A DNA stretch of 64,000 bases from Fallopia convolvulus (taxonomy: Eukaryota > Streptophyta > Magnoliopsida > Caryophyllales > Polygonaceae), in the NCBI GenBank assembly GCA_964016875.1, contig OZ024725.1:48529927-48593926 (forward strand), read 5' to 3'. The number at the start of each line of letters is the position of its first letter. Position 1 is the stretch's first letter. This document shows positions 22,355 to 34,703 of the stretch, one piece after another. The position numbers were made by a program, and so were the translations under genes. A model generated the notes under the pieces. It was given only the letters and a program-made list of their open reading frames with translations. It was not told the origin of the DNA and ran no database searches.

Positions 22355-23465
22355 GATAGGACCAAGATATTTTCGACATGGATCCCGATGACATAATTCT
22401 CGGAAGAGATTGGTTGTCTCGTCATGGAGCGATAAACCGTAACCATCAACTCAGGAGGGAAGCACATTTGTAAATTCAAGGGAAAACGAGAAGAAGAAAA
22501 TGGAAAGGTGATCAACGCAAAGAAGTCCGGGAAGCTACTCCGACAAGGTTGTGTTGGGTATCTTAGTTACCTCGAGTCGACGGGGAAGAAGGTCGTGGAT
22601 ATTCAAGAGATTCCGGTAGCCAGAAAATTCCCCGACGTCTTCCCAGAAGAACTCCCTAGATTACCTCCCCGACAAGAAGTCGAGTTTTCAATAAGCCTCG
22701 AGCCAGGAACCACGCCAATCCCCAAGACACCCTACAGAATGGCCCCGCTAGTAATGAAAGAACTCAAGAGTCAACTCGAAGAGCTGCTTGAGAAGGGTTT
22801 CATTCGGCCAAGTGCTTCGCCTTGGGGAGCACCAATGCTCGTTTTAAAGAAGAAGGATGAGACTTGCCGTGTATGCATCGACTACAGAGAGTTGAATAAA
22901 GTCGCCGTCAAGAACAAATATCCTCTTCCAAGGATAAACGACCCTTAGATCAACTTCAAGGTGCAAAAGTCTTCTCAAAGATTGACCTAAGACAAGAGTA
23001 TCATCAACTTCGGATCCGCGAGGAGGACTTTCCGAAGACCGCTTTCCGCACCCGCTATGGGCACTACGAGTTTGTAATAATGCCATTTAGTTTGACCAAT
23101 GCCCCTGCGGAGTTCATAGAATTGATGCACCGATTCTTCCATGAATACCTCGACAAGTTTGTCATCGTCTTTATCGACGACATTCTGATCTACTTCGGAA
23201 ATCCGGTTGAACATGAAGAACATCTCCGAACTGTGTTACAGATTTTAAGGCACAACCAACTTTACGCCAAAGTGTCCAAGTGTGACTTATGGCTTAAAGA
23301 AGTGACTTTCTTAGGTCACGTCATCAACAAAGACGGAGTTATGGTAGACCCAAAGATAATGGAAGCAGTCTCAGAGGGGAAGCAACCAAAGAATGTAAAG
23401 GAAATTCGCAGCTTCCTAGGACTTGCAGGGTACTACCGAAGGTTCATCGAAGGGTTCTCCAAGAT
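22355..23465 (+). pseudogene. Tekay protease end and reverse transcriptase (broken)
   Basis: The protease remnant DDIILGRDWLSRHGAI lies at 22389-22436, without the D-[ST]-G active site upstream. RT follows in two frames (22508-22948, then from 22949). Recognisable parts are 'FPDVFPEELP', 'FIRPSASPWGAPMLVLKKKD', 'CIDYRELNKV', motif A KIDLRQEYHQL, and motif C VFIDDILIY at about 23168-23195. Then follow 'FLGHVINKDG' and 'FLGLAGYYRRFI'. A stop at 22946-22948 with a frame change breaks the ORF. Just after 'FIEGFSKI' (about 23465) the sequence jumps to the end of the RNase H-integrase linker, so RNase H is deleted. Confidence 0.9.
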
Positions 23466-24780
23466 CTACCACCCAGGCAAAGCTAACGCCGTAGACGACA
23501 CTCTCAGTCGTAAGACACACCAAGAGGGCTTAATCGCAGTACTAACAGTTCAGCCAAAATTCCAACAAGAACTGATAAGAGAAGGCCTGGAGGTCTGGTT
23601 TGGAAGACAACAAGGTTGTCCAAACACCTTGGAAATCCATTCCGACCTGTTAGCCGAAATCAGAGAGAAGCAAATAGAAGACATCATGCTAATCAGGATC
23701 AGTGGTGAGGTGCAAGAAGACAAGCACCTAAGTTCGTCATTCAAGATGACGGTTTCCTTTTGGTTCCAAAATTGGATTTGTGTCCCAACAGTGGACGAGC
23801 TTCGAAAGATCATCCTGAAAGAAGCCCACGCATATGCCTATTCTATACACCCAAGAGCAAGTAAGATGTACAAAGATGTACGAAGAAACCTCTGGTGGCC
23901 AAACATGAAACAAGATGTCGCAGAGTTCATATCCAATTGCTTAGTTTGTCAGAAAGAAAGAAAGTAAAAAAATCGAGCACAAAAGACTCAGGAGAAAAAG
24001 GATTTCATCAAGGAAATAGTCCGCCTCCAGGGAACCCCGAAGACAAATATCTCCGATCGAGACGGTCGTTTCTTGGCCTCCTTCTGGAAAGAATTACATA
24101 AGGCCATGGGCACCGAACTGACGTTTAGTGAAGCTTTCCATCCACAAACCGATGGTCAATTGGAAAAGGACCATCCAAGCCCTTGAAATATGCTTCGAGC
24201 CTGTGCGCTAGACCGCACAACGAGTTGATAGGACAGCCTGAATCGTATAGATTTCACCTGCAACAACAAACTGGCATTCCACCATCAAGATGGCTCCCTC
24301 CGAGGCCTTGTACGGCCGAAAATGTTGTTCTCCGATCTTCTGGGACGACAACGCCGACAAGATACTTCTCGGACTGAAACTAGTGGAAAGAACTGCCTCT
24401 GAGGTTGCTCTCATCCGTCAAAGAATGTTGACTGCTCAGAGTCGACAAAAATCATATGCGGACCTGAAGAGACGAGACATCAAGTTCATAGTAGGAGACA
24501 AGGTCTTGTCAAGATATCGCCCTCGAAAGGCGTGTTCCGCTCCAAAAAGCGAGGCAAACTTAACCCTCGTTATATAGGACCCTTTGTAATCCTAGAAAGA
24601 GTCGGCAATCTAGCTTATCGGGTTGCCTTACCACCATCAACTCACCCCGTTCATAACATGTTCCACGTGTCACCTCTAGGAAGTTTGTGCCGCCAAATCC
24701 CACGTAATCAAATTTCGACGACGTCGAGATCCGGTCGGATGTCACTTATAAGGAGAGACCGCTCAAAATAGTAGAGCACC
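23466..24780 (+). pseudogene. Tekay integrase (core deleted)
   Basis: Starts with 'YHPGKANAVDDTLSRK', the usual 'ADALSRK' end of the RNase H region. A zinc-binding HHCC module follows (H...SIHP...NCLVC, about 23828-23952). The catalytic core is cut: the first catalytic aspartate region is missing, while 'SDRDGRF' and 'FHPQTDGQLEK' remain. The C-terminal part continues in other frames with 'APSEALYGRKC', 'LNPRYIGPFVILERVGNLAYRVALP' and 'HNMFHVSPL'. There are several frameshifts and stops (23965, 24184 and others). It cannot be active. Confidence 0.88.
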
Positions 24781-24785
24781 GGGTA

Positions 24786-24912
24786 AAATAGCTACGCAAC
24801 AAAGAAGTACCTTTAGTACGAGTACTTTGGTCCAAGGATGGCAATGAAGGTACAACATGGGAAACCGAGCAAGATATGCAAAGGCGTTTTCCCCAGTCAA
24901 TGCCTTCTTAAG
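24786..24912 (+). pseudogene. Tekay chromodomain remnant
   Basis: LRNKEVPLVRVLWSKDGNEG followed by TTWETEQDMQRRFPQ matches the C-terminal chromodomain of Tekay-type integrases, which targets integration through modified histone H3. A stop (tag at 24789-24791) separates it from the integrase frame. Confidence 0.85.
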
Positions 24913-26251
24913 TACCATTAGTATTATCTTTTTAAGGGGGTACTAGACCCCATAGCATCTTCATAGTGTGAGTTCAGTAGCTATCTTCCTATCCGAGTTT
25001 AACCTTCGTAATCAAGTTAGTTTTTCCCTTAAGGCACTCTTATATCGCAACAGTAGTTGAAATGTCGAACCCTACCGGTGACACTCTTCCTCGTAGGGGT
25101 GTCCCATTTTGAAATTTATATTATGATTTTGGGTATCATATTATATCCTTGCATATCAATCCAAAGACCGCGTTCCATCACGAACTTAATAGAGGAGAAA
25201 GTTCGAGCTAAACCCTGATTTAACTTTACGACATATTCACTGCATGACTAAGTTCGCCTAAAAATTTACTTTTATGCCAAAATGAAATAGGAAACTATAA
25301 AATCAAATATTCGGTATAGATTCATGGTGGAGAATAAGGATGAACTTTTACCTCCCACCTTGGCCACGTGGTTGAGGTAGAATTTCAGGTCTTATTCCCA
25401 TAAAGATATACACTTGAAGCGATTGTATTGGATATAGTTCCCCGATACTGATCACATTGGTGGAACTAACCACGCAGTCTCTCGAGTTTGACCTTGCTTA
25501 GGAAAAACTACATTTTTGTTACTGTAAAACAGAATATAAAGGGACGCTCGAACCATTCCTCGATAGTTTAATATATATTCGAATACGACATCGTAACGAT
25601 GGTTACTTCCTCTTGGAAAATAACCATCCCCTATCCCAATAGTAACTTCGTTAGGGAACATAAATCGAAAATCTTCTTCTAAGGCATGGCCCTTACATAT
25701 TCGAAACTTCAATTCCATATCGACAGTTGTCAAACATCCATCTTAAAAGAATTCTTCTAGAATGACTCTATTCTAGAAGTATAGAATGGATTATTCGTCT
25801 ATACTCGCTTCCTTGAAGCACAAAAACACTCGTTCCAATTAGGATGCTTATTCTATAAGCAGTCCGACTTTTATGTTGGGAAAGTCAACCTAGAACTTCC
25901 GTAAGGTTGACCCAAGATTTTGAATAAAACCGCTGGACCCCCGCATACTTCGCTAGCCAGATCGATCGGATTTCCCATCCTATCCATAGATTACAATTGA
26001 GCCGAATAAGCTCAAATGTGGGAATCTTCTTAAGGATTTCTAACTTGACGATTCCATAAGATAAAGATACAATAAAAATCCTTCTACTTGTACTGTCATC
26101 ATAACTAAAGAACGAAATGTTCTTTAAGGAGGTACTAGACCTTTTCTTGTTTCCTCACGGATATGAGCGTTAGGAGCTTTCCATGATAACCTTGTACCGC
26201 CCTAAGTCTTTCCTAGTTTCGAGGAATAAACTAATTTTAAGGGGGTACTAT
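24913..26251 (+). other. Tekay 3' untranslated region with repeated polypurine tracts
   Basis: Non-coding. The true polypurine tract is ttttaaggggg at 26235-26245, six bases before the 3' LTR. Near copies, each followed by ggtacta, occur at 24931-24947 (tttttaagggggtacta) and 26130-26147 (ctttaaggaggtacta). Confidence 0.75.
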
Positions 26252-29200
26252 TGTAATATCCGTGATATTCCAAGCTTTTTATAATATAATATTTATTATC
26301 AAGTATTTTCTCTAACTAAAAAGGAGAATTTCTAAATATCAAATTAACTTCTACTATTTTCTTTTGAAGGAAATTATCAAGAAAATTAAAGTAGATGGAA
26401 ATTCAATAAAATAACTTGAGGGGCATAGATTAATAAAGTGAGGTAAATTAATAAAAAGAGCATTAGATAAAAATAAGGTCCTTTAGAAATTTAATTTATT
26501 TCCTAACATAGTTTACACAAAGGCCTAAGAATCCAATTTAAAAGCTTTGTAAAAAGAATGCAAGAGCCGGGATTTGAACCCGAGACCTCTTGCAACTCAC
26601 TCCACACGCCCCCTCTCTATTTCCGCTAGACCAAGTGAACTTTCTTACTCATTTACCCACCCTTTAAATTTTATATCAACTTTTTAGTGTTCTTCAAACA
26701 AGTCAACTTGATTTGACACTTCACCATTGCATGCCCATGGAAGCTTCTCTTCCTTCTCCTTAGCTTGCAAGACACCCTTGATTACATCACCCTCCATCAC
26801 CCTTGAAGAAGCACACATTTGACCAATGGAAGAACACCTCCTCCTCCTCCATTGGTGCAACCACCATGCCATTGATCACTCCCTTCCTTCTCTTGGCCTA
26901 TAAAAAGGGCCTCCATCTTCTCCTAACACCCACACATTCATCCTTCTCTTCTCCTTCTTGCAAACTGCTCTCAAGATTCCTAAAAATCAGCCACAAGCAA
27001 GTAGATCTTGTTAGTTGATTTATGTATTAAATTGATTTATGTATTTTAATGAGTAGAATAAATAAGTTAGTTTAAAATTAAATCTATTAAATTTATTAAG
27101 TAGATCTTGTTAGTTGACGTAGAGAAACAAATGTAATTACTATGATAATTTTTGTCCTACTAGAATACTTAAACTATATTGTATTTCAATATTATGCAAG
27201 ACATGCTATTTTTATAATAGTAAAGGATTCTTATAAAAAGTATTTGTATAAACTTACTAGCATATGAAATGTAGTTTTAATATTAAAAATATCACCTTTA
27301 TAAGGAAATAAGATTTATATAAGATAATGATATTGCATGTCCCTAGTTATAGAGAAGTGAAAGATATATAAAATCAAATAATGATAAATTATTATTGCCA
27401 TAGCTCTAGGTGTAGAGAATTGCCATATATATAGTTTTAATAATAAAATATGGTAACATAAGCTTATAAAACTAATAGCTACATTTTTTTATGGTATTTA
27501 TTGTAAGCATGCACCTTACATAATATAGGTAGTTTTTATAAAATAATTATAGCATATAAAATTAGTAAGATAATACTATCATCTTTATAAAGAAAGAAGA
27601 TACGAATTTTAGAAGATTTGAATGGTTGCATGTCTAAGATTATAGATGACATCCTATTATATGATTTTAATAATAATAATGCTAGGTTCATTCAATAAAT
27701 TCATTATTTAATAAGATATAAAATAGCTTATCTCTAAATGTAGAGTTATTACAAATAGGAATTTTTATTAATATTTATGTATAGGTATGACTATAAAGTA
27801 AACTAGGTTGGGTTATGATATTAATTAAAATAGACGATGATGATGTTAGAATACTTATGACATACTATAATAATAAAATTGTAGAGAAATCTTACGAAAG
27901 TATTATTGTTTCAAAACTAGTAGTCATGAACTATAGTTAAATATTGATTTTATCATTAATAACTATATTACTAAAGTCACATAGGAGAAGAATATTATTT
28001 TGATAAATCTCCAAAGTGTAGAGAACTATTGCAAAACATAAGTCTAGATTATATATGAGAAGTATGACCTTATAAAGAATCTATGATATTATAGCATAAG
28101 GTTCACTTGTAAGGAAAGAAACCCTTTAGATATAGAAAATATATTATTTTATAAAGTACAAATATATTAATAATGAATTATAAATATGAAGTAAGATATT
28201 TATAAGTTATGATTATGTTTTTACAATACATGATGATAATACGGTCTATGATCAAAGATATTTTATAAGCCTTATAGTATAAAAGGATTATTTTAAATAT
28301 TACTAAATAGATTTTTATGGAATAAAAAGGGATATTACAAAACCAAAATAATAATGAAGGAATATTATTATTTTGAATAATCTCTAGATTATTACAATAA
28401 TAATTTAGAATTCCGCTTCTCTTATAGAAGTATTATAAGAGAGATTTCAAGCTAAGATGAATCCGTATTTAAAATCCGCTCGTAAATTCCGTGTCATTAG
28501 GTCGGGATTCGTGCTCGATGTTGCGAACCAAATATTCCGTCAAGACTCGATAGTATACGCTTGTAAGCTAAGGCAAGTGGAATTTTCCCCTTGTGACCTT
28601 TTATATTCGTTTCCGTGAAATTCTCAATGTTGGGAACAACTTGGGTGCTAAGTAACGAATGAACCTAGGAAATATCGATTGTTAGATATAACGACCCCTT
28701 GTTAGCATAATTCGCTATTATTATTTGATAGGATTATTTATGCTAGTGTGGTTGTGGCCTTGATTGTTTATGGTCTCGTTTAGAGACCAACGTCGAACGA
28801 ACTAGTGAGGGGCGCGGAATAGCCGACGCCTCTATATCACCTTACTAAGTCGTAAGTGCCTACGCGTTTGAAGTACGACTTTCGGGATCATGATCTCCAT
28901 CCGCTCCGATTGCAAGGAGGGATGAGCGCACTACAGCTGAGTGCCGGGAAACGGAGTTTTTCCCTCGGGTGGCTCGGATTATCCGTGTCCCACCACTCTC
29001 TCTATAAATCATAAATGAAATCGAACATCTTTTGCCACTAAATAAGATAAGTGCTAAGGCACAATTAAGATGACAAAACCGGACCGGTCTCAAATGATCG
29101 ATCCGGCCCTCGGTCCGCTTAGGGAGCGAGTGGTGTTTGACTTGTTTGAATAAATGAATGTTCCCAACATACCTTCAATTCTAAGGAAGACTACAATCTA

Positions 29201-29774
29201 GTAGTACTTCTCTTGCTCACCAAGCTATCCCTTTGGATATGCTATCGCTATCTTTCGTATCTTAGCTCCACATAAACAAGCTCATCGTAAACACAACCCG
29301 ATTATCTCTTTCGATAAGACTTGAAATTATCGAAATACCCTCGGGAAGTTCCTTTCCCGCTTGCTTAGTCTCTTAGACTAATTCTTCTTTTCCGCATGTT
29401 TTCCTGGCATTCTCTTGCCCCTCGCGAATTATGTCAGAATCTAGGAATCCCAACAAGGCGTGAAGTGAAGTGAAGAAGAAGGAAGAACAAGGATTTTCAA
29501 GATGTACCTTTCAATCATTTTACTTTAGTTTCGTTATGTTTCAAGGACAAGCAGGTTTTGCAATTCAATTCCAAACAACTTTAGATTTGAAAACAATGTA
29601 AGATGTTTTTTAAGAACCAAGTCTCCCTCGGGAGCACCTTTTCTCATTATGTATTATCTTTTTATTCCGCTTTTTAATTGTTCTATATCATTCTAAAAGC
29701 CTTGGGTGACCTGGGACGGTAAAGTCCGAGGTCACTGGCGGTAATACCCAACGTTGTAAAATAGGGGTGTTACA
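26252..29774 (+). repeat. Tekay 3' LTR
   Basis: Begins tgtaatatccgtgatattcc and ends ggggtgttaca. About 3523 bp. It is nearly identical to the 5' LTR except for one internal deletion at 27001, where gtagatcttgttagttga appears twice (27001-27018 and 27101-27118), marking a templated junction. Confidence 0.93.
26559..26641 (-). other. tRNA-like sequence in the Tekay 3' LTR
   Basis: Second copy of the antisense tRNA-like segment, identical through boxes A and B to the one at 16736-16818. Confidence 0.7.
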
Positions 29775-29779
29775 CCACC

Positions 29780-31010
29780 ACCCCGGTTTGAACCAAACGA
29801 AGAAAAGCTTCATGAATTTGGGGCTAGGAGGCAAGCTCGAATATTTTCCACCCACTACAAGCCGTGCCCAAATCAAAGTTGCCGAAGCTATGCCTAAACA
29901 AAAAGTGTGGGGTTGGTCTTTGCTTGGCCAATATGTTGGTTTTTATCCCGGGAATTTTTTGATCAATGAAATGAGGAAACAATGGGGTGTGAGATCAAGA
30001 TTTAGAGAGGAAGAAGGTTGGATGATTTTCAACTTCTATAGTGAGGAGGATCGGGACAAAGTCCTTCAAGGAGGACCATACTTTATCCATGGCAAGCCTC
30101 TCCTACTCAAACACATACCCGATAAATTCGCCTTCAATAGGAAAGATATTGCCACAATTCCACTATGGGTGCGCTTATATGGGCTTTCGAAACAGTATTG
30201 GACCACACCCGTACTTGGTAGAGTGGCCTCCTATGTCGGGAAGCCGCTTTACATGGACCCGGTCACCTATGAAGGCAAGAGAGGATCCTATGCACGAGTC
30301 CTAACGGAGATCAACTTTGCCTCGCCGATTGTGAGAGAGGTAGGCCTTGACTTTGATGATGGCATTTCATTAGATTGCACTTGCTTGATAGAAAATGAAC
30401 CATATTATTGTGACATGTGTTGCTCATTTGGGCATGAGAAAAGAGAGTGTACCTTTGTTGAAAAAAGAGAAATCATAGGTACAAAAGCCAAGCGCAACTC
30501 CAAGGTCCCAAGGAGCATAGCTCGGAGGGAAGAAGAGCCGGCCGGGGATGGCGGTTCCTTGGAGACGCAAGGCGTTAGGAGTGTTCCATCGAATGACCCC
30601 ACCGGGAAGGATCCAATGCCCCCTAGAACCGGCGCCATACCGTATACCGAAGCACCGAAGGAGAAGACAACCTCGGAGTGTGGGGGAAACACGGGAAACA
30701 CATTGAGAGTGAAACACAAAAACCAAACCAAAGGGAAGGGAAACAAGTTGAAAATGTGAGAGGCAAAAACAAGCCAAGAGAGAATGGCCACTCGCAATCT
30801 TCAAAATCGAGTGCCATAAGTGAGGAATCCTCCTCCGAGAGTGAAAATGAATCATCTTCAAGTGAGGCCGAGAGTGAGAGTGATAACGAGGTTGATCTTT
30901 CTCCCGGAGTTGCGTCGCTTGAGGTGATGGTGGCTAGTGTGGAGGGCGATGATGATGCCTCAGACAACTTAGCCGATTGTGGGAGAGGTGGTGACTCAAA
31001 GGGGAAATAA
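29780..31010 (+). pseudogene. LINE ORF1, central and C-terminal part (DUF4283, CCHC knuckle)
   Basis: After the second copy of ccacc the ORF1 frame resumes. The DUF4283 domain covers about 29860-30330: 'GWSLLGQYVGFYPG', 'WMIFNFYSEEDRDKVLQGGP', 'IPLWVRLYGLSKQYW', 'VGKPLYMDPVT'. A knuckle CDMCCSFGHEKREC (C-x2-C-x4-H-x4-C) follows at about 30409-30450. This protein binds element RNA. The frame is lost between about 30680 and 30759; a second frame carries a serine/glutamate-rich tail to a stop at 31010. A basic tail (KRDRRRARKEE) after that stop suggests the ancestral C-terminus ran to about 31190. Confidence 0.88.
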
Positions 31011-31189
31011 GAGTTCATAGTTGCCAAGTCAAAATCGGCACAAAAGAGAGATCGTAGAAGGGCAAGGAAGGAAGAAAATGAGAATGTCTTGGCTCTCCTA
31101 GCCTCGCCAAAATTCAACAAGCCGCTACAAGCCATAAGGACAAGGAGCTCGGTGCGCAACGAGCAAGGGAAGGGGGCCAACCGTTCCTT

Positions 31190-34100
31190 ATGACGGTCCT
31201 TTCATGGAATATAAAGGGGCTTTGCCATCCCCGAAAATAAAGTGGCTTAAGGGAGGTGATTCAAGAGTTCAAGGCCAAGGTATGTGGCGTTTATGAAACT
31301 AAATGTGAAGGCTACGACTTGGGCCAAATAATAAACCGTGTGGCCCTAGGTTGGAGCCACACGAGCAACTTTCATCTAGATAACCGTGCCCGGATTCTTG
31401 TCCTTTGGGACCCGGGCCATGTTGATGTGGATATTCTCACTTGCTCCGTGCAACACATCGGGTGTCGAGTTACTTGCAAAACATCAGGTGTGGTGTACGG
31501 GGCGTGTTTCATCTATGGATTGCATATTGTCGTGGCTAGGAGGCCCATTTGGCTCTTCGTGGAGGAGCTCCTTGAAACCCATGACATCCCTTGGATGATC
31601 TTGGGGGATTTTAATATGGTGATGAATCAAGATGAAAGACAAAATGACAAGCCGGTGTCTATGTATGAATGCCGTGACGTGGTTGAGGCGTGTAGGCGGC
31701 TTGCCCTTGTAGAGACTCCATACACAAGCAACAACAACTTCACATGGACCAACCAAACCGTGTGGAGCAAACTTGACCGACTTTTGGTAAACCACTCTTG
31801 GCACAATTTTGATTTTGTTTTACATACTAACTACGCCGACAAGGCACCTCTCGGACCACAAGCCGGGTGTTGTTCGTTTTGATAGGACACATGGAGGAGC
31901 TAGGCCAAGCTTCAAATTTTTTAACATGTAGGCCGAGCATCAAAGATTCAAAGACTTGATCTGGGAGAAGTGGGAAACTCATCAAAGAGGGACCTATCAA
32001 TTCCGGTTGTGCCAACTCCTAAAACGATTGAAAGAGCCGTTGAGGGAGCTAAACAAAGTCGAATTTAGTCATATCACTTCGAGGGCACGTGAGGCCACCC
32101 TTGCATACAACAATGCCCTCGAGGAATATAGGCTAAATCCAAGCTCGGAGGAAAAAAGAGTTGAAATGGAAAGAGCCGGGAAAGAAATGAAGAGGCTCGG
32201 GGATGCCGAGGCTAGTTTTCTAAGCCAACAAGCGAAATCAAGACACCTCATTCAAAGTGATCGGTGCACCAAGTATTTCCACAGCCTCATGAGGGCCAAT
32301 GCAAGGCGCGCCACAATCTCCTCGGTGCGCCGCCCACAAGGCGCGCCTACAACCTTGGCGGATGAAGTGGCGAGCGAGTTCGGGGTTTTTTTCAAGGGGC
32401 TATTCGGTTGTGACAAATGTGTAGCCGAGCTGGACCCGGGTTTGTTTGCAAGGGGTCCACGGGTTTCAACCCCGGATGCCACCATGCTTACTAGCCCGGT
32501 TTCGAATAAAGAAATCAAAGAAGCCCTATGGTCCATGGGAGACGAGAAAGCACCGGGCCTCGATGGCTACACTGCCAAGTTCTTCAAGACCACATGGGAC
32601 ATCACCGGTCCCGAGCTATGTGCGGCAATCAAAGAATTCTTCACCAACGGTAAGCTCCTCAAACAACTCAACCATACCATCATTTCCCTAATTCCAAAAA
32701 ATGACCACCCCACCCTTGTTGAGCACTACCGTCTCATTTCTTGTTGCAATGTGGTCTACAAATTAATTTCAAAAATCATGACCACCCGCCTAGCCACTTG
32801 TCTTCCCCCCCTCATAGACCCGGCCCAAAGCGCTTTCGTGGAGGGCCGCCTTATGTCCAATAACATCCTACTTGTTCAACAACTCTTGAGGAAGTATGAG
32901 GTGAAGAGAGAAACAAGAAGGTGCTTCCTAAATGTGGATCTTGCCAAAGCCTACGACACCATTTCTTGGAAGTTCCTTCGGTTTGCCTTAGAAAACATTG
33001 GCGTGCCACCGAAATTCATTGCATGGGTCATGGAATGTGTCTCAACCGCAAATTATTCAATCAAAATTAACAAGGGCATATATGACTTCTTCCCCGGCAA
33101 ACGAGGCCTCCGCCAAGGTGACCCTCTCCCCCCCTACTCTTTGTTGTTTGCATGGAGTTTTTGTCCCGCTTAATCAAGAAAGAAACCACTAGGGGAAGGT
33201 TTAATTTTCACAAAGCATGTGGTGGTTTGCGGCTCTCTCATCTCATATATGCCGATGATGTGGTCTTGTTTTGTCGAGGGGATTTGAGTTCGGTCAAGAT
33301 TCTAATGGGGTGCTTGAAAAAATTCGAGAGCAAGAGTGGTTTAGCGGTTAATGTGAGCAAATCCTCCATATTCATTGCTTCCGTGCCGGAAAGCGAAAGA
33401 TTCGCCCTTAGATGCAACCGGTTTTAAGGTTGGCTCTTTCCCATTCCGCTACCTTGGGATCCGTATTACACCTTATGACCTTAGAGTGGCACAATATCAA
33501 CCTCTCCTTGACAAGATTGGGGGGTACCTAAACACATGGGCCAAAAAAAGATTATCCTTTGTCGGGCGTCGGGAACTCATAGCCTCGGTCCTCCAAGGAT
33601 GCGAGGGCGTTTGGCTCTCCATCCTCCCCACACCCACCACGGTTTTATCTAGCCTAAACACCCTATGCCGAAATTTCCTATGGAGTCGCCCGAGGGTTAA
33701 ATAGAGTGATGTGTGCATGCCACAAAAAGAGGGGGTTTGGGGCTCCGGAACCTCAAAATGTGGAACAAAAGCTTCATGGCCAAACACCTTTGGCACATAG
33801 CTAGCCGTCGTGATAGCCTATGGGTCCGTTGGTTCCACCACACACACCTAGGCGTTGCCGAGGTCCTTGATTGGAGGCCGGGGGACAAAGACTCCGGTTT
33901 GGTTAAGGCGATCTACCAAGCTAGAAGAGCCGTGGAAAGGATTGAGCAAAGAGAGGAAGGTGTTTTGGAGACTCTCACAGGTTGGGTACAATAAGGCAAA
34001 TTCAAAGTGGCCCGTGCGTACGAGGCTTTGAGAACCAAACAAGAGGTTGTTGGATGGCACAAACAAGTTTGGAAAAAGCATAACACCCCGAAGCATGCCT

Positions 34101-34525
34101 TCATTTTATGGCTAGCAATCAAAGGTAGACTCTCCACCTATGATCGCCCTTTCTTCATGGATATTGAGCCGCATTGTAGATTTTGTGATGCGGAATTGGA
34201 GACTCATGATCACCTCTTCTTCGAATGCCCATACACTCGGGACATTTGGAGAGCGGTGAGGACTAGATTCGGCATTACATCGGCTTGCCCTTCAATTGCA
34301 AGCTCGGTGGAATGGCTCAAGGGGAGCGCCCGTGGGCGATCATGTCGCGCCGCGGCGCGCTCTTATGCTCTATCCTCGACGGTCTACTATATATGGCACG
34401 CAAGAAATGCGAGGGCTTTGGACAACAACCTCATTCCGAAAGAAGTAGTGGCATGTCTAATTATTACACATGTTTTTAGACTACTTTATGATGTGTACCC
34501 CTCTTGCGAGGTGGAAATTTTGTAG
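31190..34525 (+). pseudogene. LINE ORF2 (endonuclease, reverse transcriptase, zf-RVT)
   Basis: ATG 31190 starts MTVLSWNIKGL, the typical endonuclease N-terminus. The catalytic glutamate lies in 'CGVYETK' and the 'ILGDFNMV' motif at about 31598-31621. RT runs from about 32360: 'KAPGLDGYTAKFFK', 'ISLIPK', 'YRLISCCNVVYKLISK', 'QSAFVEGR', motif A 'NVDLAKAYDTI', 'GLRQGDPL', and motif C 'YADDVVLF' at about 33249. The zf-RVT domain near the end reads 'HAFILWLAIKGRLSTYDR' and CRFCDAELETHDHLFFEC. Breaks include a stop shortly after the start (31239), stops at 31880-31900, and frame changes near 33150, 33400, 33700 and 33990. Catalytic residues are kept, so decay is recent or neutral. Confidence 0.92.
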
Positions 34526-34703
34526 CCCTTTTTGATATGTAAAGCATAGATAGGGAGGCTTGCATGTCTACCCTTATATGCTTGGTACTTGGTTTGGTTG
34601 GTGCATGTGCCATCCTTTCCAGTTTTTTGTATAGCAGATTATACCACCCATTGTGGGTTCTTACTTCACACTTAATCGAATTAGCATTTCAGCAAAAAAA
34701 AAA
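34526..34703 (+). other. LINE 3' UTR and poly(A)
   Basis: A GT-rich 3' region (ttggtacttggtttggttgg) ending in a ten-base A run. This is a short tail, common in older LINE copies. Confidence 0.75.

Larger units (their letters stand above)
16429..29774 (+). mobile_element. Tekay/Del-type chromovirus (Ty3/gypsy), recent but defective
   Basis: Two very long LTRs (about 3.76 and 3.52 kb) flank a 6-kb interior. TG...CA ends and the 5-bp duplication ccacc (16424-16428, 29775-29779) define the insertion inside LINE ORF1. The primer site matches initiator-Met tRNA. The RT sequence, the integrase followed by a chromodomain, and the LTR length all fit Tekay/Del. The LTRs differ by only a few substitutions per kb by eye, yet the coding region has lost most of gag, most of protease, all RNase H and the integrase core. 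Confidence 0.92.
15292..34701 (+). mobile_element. L1-type LINE, near full length, split by a Tekay element
   Basis: A plant non-LTR retrotransposon with ORF1 (DUF4283 and CCHC knuckle) and ORF2 (endonuclease, RT, zf-RVT), ending in a short poly(A) (34694-34703). It lies in the 5' LTR of the Tat element with an 8-bp target duplication aagaaagc (15284-15291, 34702-34709). The first two bases of the right copy overlap the A tail, so six bases are unambiguous. Without the Tekay insert it is about 6 kb, a normal length. Both ORFs contain frameshifts. Confidence 0.85.
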
